Shown in pieces: positions 1 through 8,690 of a stretch of 64,000 nucleotides of DNA. Source of the stretch: Wylensekiella montiformis (GTDB lineage: Bacteria; Bacillota; Negativicutes; Selenomonadales; Selenomonadaceae); the NCBI RefSeq assembly GCF_009697385.1, contig NZ_VUNL01000012.1:21362-85361 (forward strand). The letters run 5' to 3'. A program made the translations under genes and the position numbers. The notes under the pieces are model-generated. The model was not told where the DNA came from, did no database searches, and saw only the letters and a list, made by a program, of their open reading frames with translations. The stretch's first letter is position 1. The number at the start of each line of letters is the position of its first letter.

Positions 1-48
1 TTGAAGTCTGCGGCAGCCAGAACCGCTGCTGACTGCGGAGGACATCTT

Positions 49-978
49 ATGATACTGGTCATTAATCTGAACGCCTCGGTGGACAAGCGGTATCAGCTTG
101 CGTCGCTGACGAAAGGAACGGTCATGCGCGCGCAGTCCGTCGACAACACGCCGGGCGGCAAAGGCCTTCATGTCGCCAATGTCGCGACGATATTGGGCGA
201 GGATGTGCTGGTCACCGGCTTTTTGGGCGGAAAATCCGGCGAATTTATCGCGGAAAAGACCAAGGAATACGGCATCCGGGGAGATTTTGTCCCCGTGGCC
301 GGCGAGACGCGCTCCTGTCTGGCCATTCTGACCCCGGACGGCGCTCAGACGGAGATCCTCGAGCCGGGGCCTGAAATCTGCGCCCGGGAGCTGGACCTCT
401 TTTCGGAAAAGTACCGGCAGCTTTTGCCGCAGGCCGATGTCGTCGTTGCCTCGGGCAGCGTTCCGCGCGGCGTGTCGGACGATTTTTACGCCGGCCTGAT
501 CCGCGCAGCGAAGGACGCGGGAAAGCCTTTCCTTCTGGATACCAGCGGCAGCCTTCTGGCGCGCGGCATTGAGGCGGCCCCGTATTTCATCAAGCCGAAC
601 AAGGATGAGATTCAGGCGCTGCGCGGCTGCGCGGCAGAGGATGAAGAAGACATCCTCCGCGCGGTGCGCGAGTTTCTGGACGAAGGGATTTCGCTGGCTG
701 TCGTCTCGCTCGGCGCGCAGGGATCGATCGCCGGCGCCGGCGGCAGGCTTTACCGGGTGACCGTTCCCGCCGTTTCCTGCCGCAATCCGGTAGGCTCCGG
801 GGACTCCTATGTAGCCGGCGTGGCCGCCGGTCTGGCCCGCCATCTTTCGGTGGAGGAGGTTTTGCGCCTCGGCGCGGCCTGCGGCACCGCCAACGCCATG
901 GAGGAAGAGAGCGGCTTTGTGCGCAGAGAAACCGTCGAATCGCTTCTGCCGCGGATTCGCGTGGAAAAAATCCGATAA
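49..978 (+). CDS. lacC: Tagatose-6-phosphate kinase (PfkB family)
   Basis: A 309-residue PfkB sugar-phosphate kinase. It has the N-terminal glycine motif GGKGLHVAN and the C-terminal PfkB signature NPVGSGDSYVAGVA, whose Asp is the catalytic base of the family. The family includes 1-phosphofructokinase and tagatose-6-phosphate kinase; I choose the latter because lacA, lacB, lacF, lacG and lacE follow, so it should make tagatose 1,6-bisphosphate in the cytoplasm. The reading frame is open to base 1, but the ATG at 49 has a good ribosome site (GCGGAGG at 35-41) and starts the typical MILVINLNAS strand. The aldolase lacD is not seen and may lie upstream. FruK remains possible if the context misleads. 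Confidence 0.85.
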   Translation: MILVINLNASVDKRYQLASLTKGTVMRAQSVDNTPGGKGLHVANVATILGEDVLVTGFLGGKSGEFIAEKTKEYGIRGDFVPVAGETRSCLAILTPDGAQTEILEPGPEICARELDLFSEKYRQLLPQADVVVASGSVPRGVSDDFYAGLIRAAKDAGKPFLLDTSGSLLARGIEAAPYFIKPNKDEIQALRGCAAEDEEDILRAVREFLDEGISLAVVSLGAQGSIAGAGGRLYRVTVPAVSCRNPVGSGDSYVAGVAAGLARHLSVEEVLRLGAACGTANAMEEESGFVRRETVESLLPRIRVEKIR

Positions 979-1040
979 ACAAAACATGGGCTGTGGAAAC
1001 CAGTTGGCCTGATTCCACAGCCCATGTTTTGTTTATCGGA
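971..1040. terminator. Bidirectional terminator with 28-bp perfect arms
   Basis: Bases 971-998 and 1013-1040 are perfect reverse complements around a 14-base loop. The left arm contains the lacC stop codon (976-978). It lies between the convergent lacC and rpiR genes, so it probably ends both transcripts. The T-rich part (TTTTGTTTA) sits inside the arm rather than after it, so the hairpin could also serve as an mRNA 3' end stabiliser. Confidence 0.8.
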
Positions 1041-1066
1041 ATGTGCCGCGGTGACGTCCGGCGGCC

Positions 1067-1879
1067 TCAGAAATAGTGCTCTTTGCGATAGGCGGCTTCC
1101 TTGCGGGCGGCCTTTTCTTTTTCCTGCTGCTGCTGCATGGTCAGATAATCGATGATGATGCGGCTGATGACGTAGAGCGGCAGACGCGAAGTCGCATCGA
1201 CGCTCTTGATCGACACATGCTGATGCTTATAGCCGAATACCGTGACCTGAGCAAGGCGCGCGAGCGGGGTGTCCGGCGCTCCGCAGGTGATCGTGATGAT
1301 GCGGGCGCCGAGCGAAGCGGCGTTTTCCGCGGCCTGCACCAGCTCCGGCGTCTTGCCGGACAAGGTGAAAATGATGACCAGCTCCCGGCGCTTGACATGA
1401 CTGGTGATCTCCTGCATGATGGACGGATCGGAATTGGAAAAGACATTGATGCCGAGGATCTGGAGCTTCAGCGCGAATTCCTGTGCAACATGCTCCGTAA
1501 GGCCGCGGCTGAGCAGATAGATCCGGTTAGCGCCGCGAATCTCCCGCACGACGGACAGGATGGTGTCGATGTTCAGATGATCGATGGTGTTGGACACCTC
1601 CATCAGCGACTTGTTGAAAATTTCATTGACCTCGATATCGTCCCGCTCGGTTTCCGGCTGACGGGTCAGCAGATAGCGCAGCTCCGCGAAGCCGGATATG
1701 CCGCATTTTTTGATCGTGCGCGATACCGTAGCCGGCGAGGAATACGTCGCTTCGGCGACATCGCTGATGGACATGGACGAAATCTTGTCCGTGTTCATGT
1801 TGATGAAATTGATGACCTTCTTTTCCGTATCGGTCAGATGCTCGTGAAAGTCATGGTCGATTTTAATCAGCATAGACAT
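1067..1879 (-). CDS. RpiR-family regulator of the lac/galactan genes
   Basis: A 270-residue RpiR/MurR regulator. The N-terminal HTH covers about residues 1-80 (ATYSSPATVSRTIKKCGISG), and a SIS sugar-phosphate-binding domain follows at about 105-240 (RIYLLSRGLTEHVAQ, IIFTLSGKTPELV). RpiR proteins sense phosphosugars; here galactose-6-phosphate or tagatose-6-phosphate would fit. I start at 1879 because AAGGGGAG lies just upstream on the minus strand; the frame is open further, to 1960, but without a ribosome site. The gene sits between lacC and lacA and is divergent from lacA. It is the leading candidate to bind the TGAAAA/TTTTCA operators described at 2022, 5065, 10796 and 12829. Whether it activates or represses is not shown by the sequence. 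Confidence 0.88.
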   Translation of the reverse strand: MSMLIKIDHDFHEHLTDTEKKVINFINMNTDKISSMSISDVAEATYSSPATVSRTIKKCGISGFAELRYLLTRQPETERDDIEVNEIFNKSLMEVSNTIDHLNIDTILSVVREIRGANRIYLLSRGLTEHVAQEFALKLQILGINVFSNSDPSIMQEITSHVKRRELVIIFTLSGKTPELVQAAENAASLGARIITITCGAPDTPLARLAQVTVFGYKHQHVSIKSVDATSRLPLYVISRIIIDYLTMQQQQEKEKAARKEAAYRKEHYF

Positions 1880-2021
1880 TTTCTCCCCTTGATGACCGGG
1901 CCAAATCTCCCCTCGCCCGGCGGGACGCCTGCAAAAGGCGGTTCCCTGATGATAAAACAATCCCTTACCGCTATTATATCACGTTTTTCCGGCGCCTGAC
2001 ATCAGGGCGGGATGTCTGTCC

Positions 2022-2073
2022 CGAAAACGTTTTCAAAACATGAAAACAAAAGGCCTTCGGGCAGCCCTATAAT
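2022..2073 (+). promoter_or_regulatory. lacA promoter with triple half-site operator (site A)
   Basis: CGAAAA (2022-2027), two bases, TTTTCA (2030-2035), five bases, TGAAAA (2041-2046), 21 bases, then a -10 box TATAAT (2068-2073). No convincing -35 box is present; the third half-site lies just upstream of where one would be. The same elements with identical spacings recur before lacE, galactanase 2 and the stand-alone binding module, which argues for a functional site. The missing -35 suggests activation, but this is inference. Confidence 0.75.
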
Positions 2074-2128
2074 AAAACCATAAGCTGAATCTACGGCAAA
2101 TCCATGATCGATAAAGGAGACGGAGAAG

Positions 2129-2548
2129 ATGAAAGTAGCGATTGCAGCCAATCAGGCTGGTGCAAAACTCAAAGATACGGTAAAGGAATATCTGTCCGGC
2201 AAGGGCTATGAAATGGAAGATCTTTCCGATGCGGATATTTTCACGGCGACGATGAATGTCGTCCATGCCATCCAGGACGGCGGCACCACGCGCGGCATCG
2301 TCATCGATGATTACGGCGTAGCGCCGTTTATGATCGCGTCGAAGAACCACGGCATCGTCTGCGCGCCGACCTATGAGGACTATACCTCGTCCATGACGCG
2401 CCATCACAACAGTACGCAGATCATCGCGCTGGGCGCAAACATCACGGCGGACGCGCTTTCCTGCCAGCTGGCCGAGAACTTCGTCAAGACGGAATACGAC
2501 GGCGGCCGCCATCAGATTCGCATCGACATGCTGAACCGTGAGCTTTGA
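2129..2548 (+). CDS. lacA: Galactose-6-phosphate isomerase subunit LacA
   Basis: A 139-residue RpiB/LacA/LacB-family protein (N-terminus [18 protein letters not shown]), close to the usual 141-142 residues. LacA pairs with LacB to convert galactose-6-phosphate to tagatose-6-phosphate in the cytoplasm. A good ribosome site (AAAGGAGACGGAG) precedes the ATG. It is first in the lacA-lacB-lacF-lacG run and is transcribed from the site A promoter about 60 bases upstream. In place of the CGTG motif of RpiB it has DDYGVAP, as expected for the LacA subunit, whose active-site groups are shared with LacB. Confidence 0.92.
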   Translation: MKVAIAANQAGAKLKDTVKEYLSGKGYEMEDLSDADIFTATMNVVHAIQDGGTTRGIVIDDYGVAPFMIASKNHGIVCAPTYEDYTSSMTRHHNSTQIIALGANITADALSCQLAENFVKTEYDGGRHQIRIDMLNREL

Positions 2549-2574
2549 TCGGAAGACAGAGGAGGAAAAAGACT

Positions 2575-3090
2575 ATGAAAATCGCAATCGGCTGTGACCA
2601 TATTGTCACGGATATCAAGATAAAGGCTGCCGAGTTTCTGAAAAAACAGGGCCATGAGGTCATCGACGTCGGGACGCACGACTTCATCCGCACGCATTAC
2701 CCGATTTACGGGCGCAAAGTCGGCAAGCTGGTCGCTACCGGCGAGGCAGACCTCGGCGTCTGCATCTGCGGTACGGGCATCGGCATCAACAACGCCGCGC
2801 AGAAGGTCAGCGGCGTCCGCGCGGCCTGTGTGACGGATGTGCAGACGGCCGTAGCCGCCAAAGAAAACCTCAACGCCAACGTGATCGGCTGCGGCGGGCG
2901 CGTGGTCGGCATCGGCACGATCGAATACATTCTCGACGCGTTCCTCAAGGCGGAGTACAAGCCGACGCCGGAAAAAGACGCGCTGATCGCAAAAATTGAC
3001 GCGATGATTCCGGAAAATGACTGCATCGAAAACGATCATCTCTTTGACGAATGCCTGAAAAAATGGGATGAAGGATTCTATCACGACTGA
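2575..3090 (+). CDS. lacB: Galactose-6-phosphate isomerase subunit LacB
   Basis: A 171-residue protein, the usual LacB length, beginning [20 protein letters not shown] and carrying the RpiB-type catalytic motif [15 protein letters not shown]. Together with LacA it isomerises galactose-6-phosphate. The ATG at 2575 has the strong ribosome site AGAGGAGGAAAAA; the upstream in-frame ATG at 2545 overlaps the end of lacA and has no such site. It follows lacA by 26 bases and is surely in the same operon. Confidence 0.93.
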   Translation: MKIAIGCDHIVTDIKIKAAEFLKKQGHEVIDVGTHDFIRTHYPIYGRKVGKLVATGEADLGVCICGTGIGINNAAQKVSGVRAACVTDVQTAVAAKENLNANVIGCGGRVVGIGTIEYILDAFLKAEYKPTPEKDALIAKIDAMIPENDCIENDHLFDECLKKWDEGFYHD

Positions 3091-3129
3091 GATGACGGAA
3101 TCTGACGGAAACGGAACGAATTTGCGTAA

Positions 3130-3158
3130 TTGCTCGCAATCCTTGAACGTGTTATACT
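3130..3158 (+). promoter_or_regulatory. Probable internal promoter before lacF
   Basis: TTGCTC (3130-3135), a 17-base spacer and TATACT (3153-3158) form a plausible sigma-A promoter in the 115-base lacB-lacF gap. It would give separate expression of lacFG. None of the TGAAAA/TTTTCA half-sites is present here. Confidence 0.5.
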
Positions 3159-3205
3159 ATATAAAACGATTACATAATAGAAAACAATAAAAAGGGTGAA
3201 TAGAT

Positions 3206-3523
3206 ATGGCAATGACAAAGGACGATATGGCGATGGTCGCGATGGAGATCGTCGCCTACTCCGGCGACGCCCGCACGAAATTCCTCGATGCGATGGACGC
3301 GATCGGCAAGAAAGACTTTGATAAGGCAGAAGCCTTGATCAAGGAAGGCGATGAGCTGATCCTCGGCGCGCATAACCAGCAGACGGAGCTCATCACGAAG
3401 GAAGCGGCCGGCGAGGATATCGAGATCGGATTCCTCACGGTGCATGCACAGGATCATTTGATGACGGCCATGCTGCTGTCGGATATGGACAAGCGGTTTC
3501 TCCGGATGTTCCGGGATCAATAA
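3206..3523 (+). CDS. lacF: PTS lactose/cellobiose-family enzyme IIA
   Basis: A 105-residue IIA of the lactose family, a small all-helical trimeric phosphocarrier. The phosphorylated histidine is H80 in the motif FLTVHAQDHLMTAM, which matches the conserved HxQDHLM of lactococcal and streptococcal LacF. It takes phosphate from HPr and passes it to the IIB domain of LacE (5173-6885). lacG follows after 12 bases, so the two are co-transcribed. The specificity cannot be read from IIA alone; lactose and galactobiose are both possible given the neighbours. Confidence 0.92.
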   Translation: MAMTKDDMAMVAMEIVAYSGDARTKFLDAMDAIGKKDFDKAEALIKEGDELILGAHNQQTELITKEAAGEDIEIGFLTVHAQDHLMTAMLLSDMDKRFLRMFRDQ

Positions 3524-3535
3524 GGAGCGTTTTGT

Positions 3536-4966
3536 ATGGCAAAGAAATTTCCGCAGGGCTTCATCTTCGGCGGCGCTACCGCGGCGTATCAGGTCGAGGG
3601 AGCGACGTGCGAGGATGGACGGGGCCCCTGCGTATGGGATGAGTATATGAATCGTCCGGGCAGCCGCTTTCAGGCGGATCCGGCCAGCGATTTCTATCAT
3701 CAGTATAAGAACGACCTGCAGCTCTGCCATGATTTCGGCGTCAACGGCATCCGCATATCCATTTCGTGGACGCGGATCCTGCCGGACGGCGAGGGCAAGG
3801 TCAATCCGGCCGGCATCGACTATTACAACAGCCTCATCGACGAGTGCATCCGTCAGGGCGTGGAACCTTTCGTGACCCTGCATCATTTCGATACGCCGCT
3901 GCCGTATTTTCAGGACGGGCACTGGCTGAACCGGAAGCTCATTGACAAATTCGTCGACTATGCCAAAATCTGCTTTGAAGCGTTCGGCGACCGCGTGAAG
4001 AAGTGGGCGACTTTCAACGAACCGTGGTCGATTGCGCAGAACGGCTATATCGCGGGCAATTTCCCGCCGAATGAGACGTTCCAGATCGCCAAGGCCATCC
4101 AGATCGAGCACAATCTCATGGTCGCTCATGCACGGGCGCTCTCCCTTTACAAGAGTATGAATCTGCCCGGCGAGATTGGCATCGTCCATACCCTTGAGGG
4201 CAAGGTGCCGATTTCCGACAAGCCGGAAGACCGCCATGCCCGCGATCTGGACGACGCGATTTCCAACCGCTTCATGCTCGACGCCTGCTTCCTGGGACAT
4301 TATTCGGACGAAACGATGGCGCTGATCGGCGAAATATTGGAAAAGAACCACGGCACGCTGGTCACAGAGCCGTCGGATTTTGAAGACTTTTCCGCTGCGG
4401 CCGGCCAGATCGACTTCCTCGGCATGAATTATTATTCGAGCCATTTCCTGCAGGCATGGGACGGCGAGAGCAAGGTGTTCAACAACAGCACCGGCGAAAA
4501 GGGGACGAGCGTCTTTGCCCTGAAGGGCATCGGCGCCCGCGTATCGAATCCCGACGTGCCGACTACGGATTGGGACTGGCCAATCTACCCGCAGGGCATG
4601 CACGATCAGCTGCGGCGGATTGCGCGCGACTATCCGAACTATAAAAAGATTTACATTTCGGAAAATGGGATGGGCTATAAAGATACCTTTGAAAACGGCA
4701 GGATTGACGATACGCCGCGCATCGACTACGTTTCCCGCCATCTCGAAGCCATCCTGCAGGCCATTGACGAAGGGGTCAATGTACAGGGCTATTATATCTG
4801 GAGCCTCATGGACGTGCTGTCATGGAGCAACGGCTACAACAAGCGCTACGGCCTTTTCTACGTCGACTACAAGGATCAGAAGCGCTATCCGAAGAAGAGC
4901 GCATACTGGTACCGTCTCATGGCGCAGCGGGGCGAGCTGGTGCCGATCGAAGACGTGACATACTGA
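3536..4966 (+). CDS. lacG: 6-phospho-beta-galactosidase (GH1)
   Basis: A 476-residue GH1 enzyme. The acid/base Glu162 lies in TFNEPW and the nucleophile Glu376 in YISENGMG. The C-terminal loop SWSNGYNKRYGLFYVDY carries the Ser/Lys/Tyr phosphate-binding residues typical of 6-phospho-glycosidases. Overall it resembles Lactococcus LacG closely (GGATAAYQ, DFYHQY, TDWDWPIYP, SLMDVLSWSNGY). It would split PTS-imported lactose-phosphate or galactobiose-phosphate in the cytoplasm, giving galactose-6-phosphate for LacAB and an unphosphorylated sugar (glucose or galactose). With galactobiose the freed galactose would feed GalK at 13580. A 6-phospho-beta-glucosidase is the main alternative, but the lac context argues against it. 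Confidence 0.88.
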   Translation: MAKKFPQGFIFGGATAAYQVEGATCEDGRGPCVWDEYMNRPGSRFQADPASDFYHQYKNDLQLCHDFGVNGIRISISWTRILPDGEGKVNPAGIDYYNSLIDECIRQGVEPFVTLHHFDTPLPYFQDGHWLNRKLIDKFVDYAKICFEAFGDRVKKWATFNEPWSIAQNGYIAGNFPPNETFQIAKAIQIEHNLMVAHARALSLYKSMNLPGEIGIVHTLEGKVPISDKPEDRHARDLDDAISNRFMLDACFLGHYSDETMALIGEILEKNHGTLVTEPSDFEDFSAAAGQIDFLGMNYYSSHFLQAWDGESKVFNNSTGEKGTSVFALKGIGARVSNPDVPTTDWDWPIYPQGMHDQLRRIARDYPNYKKIYISENGMGYKDTFENGRIDDTPRIDYVSRHLEAILQAIDEGVNVQGYYIWSLMDVLSWSNGYNKRYGLFYVDYKDQKRYPKKSAYWYRLMAQRGELVPIEDVTY

Positions 4967-4997
4967 TCCTTCGAACCGATATTTTTCCTGACAACAG

Positions 4998-5034
4998 ACT
5001 GGCAGCCCGGATACGCCGAGGGCTGCCAGTTTCT
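4998..5034 (+). terminator. Terminator after lacG
   Basis: ACTGGCAGCCC (4998-5008) and GGGCTGCCAGT (5020-5030) pair perfectly, followed by TTCTATTT. It separates lacABFG from lacE, which has its own promoter at 5065-5116. Confidence 0.75.
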
Positions 5035-5064
5035 ATTTCGTCGGGAAAACAGGCGGAAACCGTC

Positions 5065-5116
5065 TGAAAACATTTTCAAAACATGAAAACACGAACAAAC
5101 GATTTTCGCCTATACT
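5065..5116 (+). promoter_or_regulatory. lacE promoter with triple half-site operator (site B)
   Basis: TGAAAA (5065-5070), two bases, TTTTCA (5073-5078), five bases, TGAAAA (5084-5089), 21 bases, -10 TATACT (5111-5116). It is the best copy: all three half-sites match exactly. No -35 box is recognisable. The spacings are identical to sites A, C and D. Confidence 0.78.
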
Positions 5117-5172
5117 ATAACCATAGAACGAAAACAACGGGACGTTGATTTAGAGAAAGAAAGGGAATCATC

Positions 5173-6885
5173 ATGGACAAACTCATCAAAATGGTAGAGA
5201 CCATGAAACCGTTCTTTGAAAAGGTTTCCAACAACATCTACCTGAGGGCTATCCGCGACGGCTTCGTCAGCTGCATACCGGTAATCCTCTTTTCCTCATT
5301 ATTCATTCTGGTGGCCAGTGTGCCGGAAATTTTCGGCGTCAAGGTGCCGGACAATATCGCCAAGCATCTCTGGCAGGCCTACAACTATTCGATGGGCATC
5401 CTGTCCGTCCTGATGGTGGCGACCATCGCGAAAAGCCTGACGGACAGCATCAACCACAAACTGCCGAAGCTGCGTCAGATCAACGACGTCTCGGTCATGA
5501 TCGTCTCGATCATCTGCCTGCTGCTCCTCGCGGTCGGGCAGGTCGAGAAAGGCATCTCCATGGAATTCATGGGGACGAAAGGACTGCTTTCCGCGTTTGT
5601 CGTAGCCTTTACGGTTCCGAACATCTATAAGTTCTTTGTGAGCCGCAACATCACCATCAAACTGCCGGAAGAAGTTCCGCATTACATCGCGCAGACCTTT
5701 GCCGACCTCATTCCGCTTTCTGTCGCGGTGTTCGTATTCTGGATCGGCAGCATCATCTTCCAGAACGTCACGGGCATGCTGTTCGGCGCATGGATCCTCG
5801 AAGTATTCAAACCGCTGTTTGTCGCGGCGGACGGCTACATCGGCGTGGCGATCATCTACGGCGCCATGGCTATGTTCTGGTTCGTCGGCATCCACGGGCC
5901 GTCCATCGTCGAGCCGGCCGTGACGGCGATCTATATTGCCAACATCGAAGCAAACCTGCAGATCGTCAGTGCCGGCGGTCATGCGACCAACATCCTTACA
6001 CATCCGACGTCCTACTTTGTCGCCACGCTCGGCGGCACCGGAGCTACGCTGATGTTCTGCGCCATGTGCGCCTTCATCGCGAAATCCAAACAGCTCAAAG
6101 CGGTTGGCCGCGCATCGATCATTCCGGTCTGCTTCGCGGTCAACGAACCGATTCTCTTCGGCGCGCCGATTGTACTGAATCCGGTTCTGTTCTTCCCCTT
6201 CATTCTCGCTCCGATTGCCAATGTCTGGATTTTTAAATTTTTCGTCGACGAACTCGGCATGAACTCCATGATTTACATTCTGCCATGGACGACGCCGGCG
6301 CCGATCGGTCTGGTCATCGCGACCGGCTTTGCCAAGCTCGCCTTTATTCTGGCGCCGCTGCTCCTGATCGTCGATGCCGTCCTGTACTATCCGTTCTTCC
6401 GCGTCTACGATTCGCAGCTCGTCGCCCGTGAAACGGCCATCGCCAATGGCGAAATCGCCGCCGACGACGAAGAGACCGCGACGCCGGAAGACGCTGTCCT
6501 CGCGGCAGAAGCCATAGAGGCCGGCCAAAAAGAAGAACCTGCTCCTACGCAGGAGGCCGTACCGAAGGAGGAAAAACGAGTACTGGTGCTCTGCGCCTCC
6601 GGCGCGACCAGCTCCATGCTCGCGAAAGCCATCGAAAAAGGCGCGAAAAAACACGATGCGCCGGTCGAATCCATCGCCATGGCCTATGGTCAGCACAAAG
6701 ACATCATCAACGATTTTGATCTGATCGTCTTGGCGCCGCAGATGGCCTCCATGTACGACGAGCTCAAGCACGACTGCGATGCGCAGGGCGTGAAGAGCGC
6801 GACGACGAGCGGCCGCGAATACGTCAGCCTGACCCGCGACCCGGACAAAGCCCTCGACTTTGCGCTGGCGCTCATGGCCCATTAA
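5173..6885 (+). CDS. lacE: PTS lactose-family enzyme IIBC
   Basis: A 570-residue membrane permease of the lactose/cellobiose PTS family in the IIC-IIB order of LacE. The IIC part (about residues 1-420) holds the transmembrane helices and a conserved substrate region around GIHGPSIVEPAV and HPTSYFVATLGGTGATL. An acidic, Ala/Glu-rich linker (about 425-465) leads to the IIB domain, whose phosphorylated cysteine is C474 in VLVLCASGATSSMLAK. With LacF it imports and phosphorylates a beta-galactoside across the inner membrane. It is monocistronic from the site B promoter, 62 bases downstream of the -10 box. The linker is enriched in Glu/Ala compared with the rest of the protein. Confidence 0.93.
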   Translation: MDKLIKMVETMKPFFEKVSNNIYLRAIRDGFVSCIPVILFSSLFILVASVPEIFGVKVPDNIAKHLWQAYNYSMGILSVLMVATIAKSLTDSINHKLPKLRQINDVSVMIVSIICLLLLAVGQVEKGISMEFMGTKGLLSAFVVAFTVPNIYKFFVSRNITIKLPEEVPHYIAQTFADLIPLSVAVFVFWIGSIIFQNVTGMLFGAWILEVFKPLFVAADGYIGVAIIYGAMAMFWFVGIHGPSIVEPAVTAIYIANIEANLQIVSAGGHATNILTHPTSYFVATLGGTGATLMFCAMCAFIAKSKQLKAVGRASIIPVCFAVNEPILFGAPIVLNPVLFFPFILAPIANVWIFKFFVDELGMNSMIYILPWTTPAPIGLVIATGFAKLAFILAPLLLIVDAVLYYPFFRVYDSQLVARETAIANGEIAADDEETATPEDAVLAAEAIEAGQKEEPAPTQEAVPKEEKRVLVLCASGATSSMLAKAIEKGAKKHDAPVESIAMAYGQHKDIINDFDLIVLAPQMASMYDELKHDCDAQGVKSATTSGREYVSLTRDPDKALDFALALMAH

Positions 6886-7188
6886 ATTGCTTCCCCCGGA
6901 GGAAGAAGACAGTACACTGTTATCCTTTCTCCTGTAACGATTTCCCTATATAACCCCTTAACAACCTCTTAACAGAATAATGACTGCGGCCCTCTCCCCC
7001 AAAAAGGGGGCCGGAGCCGATTATTCACCCATTTACAAACCGACAACAGATCATATGAACATATTATAAAGGAAGATATCCGGGCCGGCAGCTGGAAACA
7101 CGGACACAGATGGCGGTTTGGATTTCTCAATACAAGCATTTTTCAAAATAATGCAAAGAGATGAAAAAGAGAAACAGGAGGAGTCATT
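6886..7188. other. Intergenic region lacE-porin
   Basis: A 303-base gap. It holds a GC-rich imperfect hairpin around 6989-7014 (CCCCC, AAAAA loop, GGGGG core), which may end lacE transcription but lacks a T-run, and an AT-rich stretch before the porin gene with no promoter I can defend. The porin has a strong ribosome site, ACAGGAGGAG, at 7174-7183. No gene is seen. Confidence 0.5.
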
Positions 7189-8625
7189 ATGAAAAAGAAA
7201 GCACTTGCTGCTGCCATTCTCGCCGCAACGACCCTGTCGGCTGCGCCGGCCTTCGCCGCGCAGAATCCGTTCAAGGACATCCCGAAGGATCACTGGGCCT
7301 ATGATGCCGTGAGCATGCTTGCCAAAGACGGCGTAATCGACGGCTACGGCGATGGGCAGTTCAGCGGTGACAAGCTCATGAACCGCTATGAGATGGCGCA
7401 GATCGTCGCCAAAGCCGCAGAAAAATACGGCTCGGTTCAGCCAAAAGACAAAGGCGCGATCAACAAGCTGAAAAAAGAATTTTCCGCTGAACTCAAAGAC
7501 ATGGACTTCCGCCTGACCAACGTCGAAAGCGATGTGCAGGACCTCAAGAAAAACCAGTCGAGCTTCAAATGGTACGGTGATGCACGTTTCCGCTATATGA
7601 ATAATAAGAACGGCATGTACTTTAAGGAGCGCAGAGCTCCGGGCGGACTGTCAGATGGTAGTGAGTACGAGAAATCTGCTCATAAGATTGATAAGCGTAT
7701 TCGTTTGGGCCTGTGGGGCGAACCGGCGAAAAATGTCAGTGTACAGGGGCGCTTGAAGGTTGAAGATAGCACCGATAATCATGATGGCTGGAATAACGGC
7801 AACGTCGAGGATAATAACAACGGTAAATTTGGTTACGACCAGCTCGAATTTACTTGGCATGCCAAGAATGGTTATGAAGTCGCAGCCGGCCGTATGCAGA
7901 AGAGATTCGGTCAGGGACTGGTTTATTGGGAAAACCCGATCGATGGTATTTCGCTGAAGAAATGGTTCGGCGATAAGGGCAACGTCCAGTTTGGCTGGGG
8001 CGATATGTCAGCGGAAAACTGGGGCGCCGGTAGTGCTCATGATAAGTGGTGTCCGTCGTTCTTCGCGGATGGAAAATTGAACCTGAGCAAGGCGACATCG
8101 CTGACTGCAACCTACTTTAAAACGAATAGTGATGGCTATGGGACAGTCACATCGGTCGATGCTTATGGTTGGTTGCATTCCTGGGGTAAAACTCAGAAGT
8201 ATTATCTCAACCAAATGGCGTTTGGTTTTGAGTCGCAGCTCGCACCGAAATGGCACATCAATGCCGAATATGTACGCAACAATGTCGCCGGTTCGGGCCG
8301 CGTGAACAAGGATGGCTTCTGGACGCGCCTCTCCTATGGCAAACAGGATTGGAGTAAGGCGAATACTTGGAAGATTTATGCTGAGTATGCCGCTCTTGGC
8401 AACTATGCCGTTGATTCCACCGGCTGGGCTCATCATTTGAACTTCGCTGGCGGCAATGGCTATGGCTCCGATAACGGCGGTGCGCGCGGCTGGGGTGCTG
8501 GTCTTACCTATATGCTGGCGAAGAACACCAACCTTGATCTTGCCTACTACAAGATGCGTCCGTATGATACGAGCTTTGGTACGTATCGTGATCAGGGCTA
8601 TGCAGCGTTCGTTTTCAGTTTTTAA
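7189..8625 (+). CDS. SLH-domain outer-membrane porin (OmpM/Mep45-like)
   Basis: A 478-residue outer-membrane protein. A signal peptide (cleavage near APAFAA-QNPF) is followed by one SLH domain (about residues 25-85: DIPKDHWAYDAV, GYGDGQFSGDKLMNRYEMAQ), a short coiled-coil stretch (LTNVESDVQDLKKNQ) and a beta-barrel of alternating residues ending in the aromatic terminus AFVFSF, a typical outer-membrane insertion signal. In Negativicutes such proteins tie the outer membrane to peptidoglycan through the SLH domain and form pores. The position between the PTS and the galactanases suggests a galacto-oligosaccharide route across the outer membrane, but genomes of this class carry many paralogues, so the substrate is inferred. 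Codon use in the barrel is more AT-rich than in neighbouring genes. Confidence 0.92.
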   Translation: MKKKALAAAILAATTLSAAPAFAAQNPFKDIPKDHWAYDAVSMLAKDGVIDGYGDGQFSGDKLMNRYEMAQIVAKAAEKYGSVQPKDKGAINKLKKEFSAELKDMDFRLTNVESDVQDLKKNQSSFKWYGDARFRYMNNKNGMYFKERRAPGGLSDGSEYEKSAHKIDKRIRLGLWGEPAKNVSVQGRLKVEDSTDNHDGWNNGNVEDNNNGKFGYDQLEFTWHAKNGYEVAAGRMQKRFGQGLVYWENPIDGISLKKWFGDKGNVQFGWGDMSAENWGAGSAHDKWCPSFFADGKLNLSKATSLTATYFKTNSDGYGTVTSVDAYGWLHSWGKTQKYYLNQMAFGFESQLAPKWHINAEYVRNNVAGSGRVNKDGFWTRLSYGKQDWSKANTWKIYAEYAALGNYAVDSTGWAHHLNFAGGNGYGSDNGGARGWGAGLTYMLAKNTNLDLAYYKMRPYDTSFGTYRDQGYAAFVFSF

Positions 8626-8649
8626 TTCCACATCGGACGACGATTCATA

Positions 8650-8678
8650 CGCCGGGGCCTCTTGGCCCCGGCGTTTTT
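8650..8678 (+). terminator. Terminator after the porin gene
   Basis: CGCCGGGGCC (8650-8659) and GGCCCCGGCG (8664-8673) pair around TCTT and are followed by TTTTT. A textbook intrinsic terminator. Confidence 0.9.
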
Positions 8679-8690
8679 CTAAGCCCTCCC

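Noticed and set aside
2022..2046. Catabolite-responsive (CcpA) site at lacA
   Set aside because: GAAAACGTTTTC resembles one, but the other three copies of the same unit do not keep the central CG, so the shared triple half-site is a better account.
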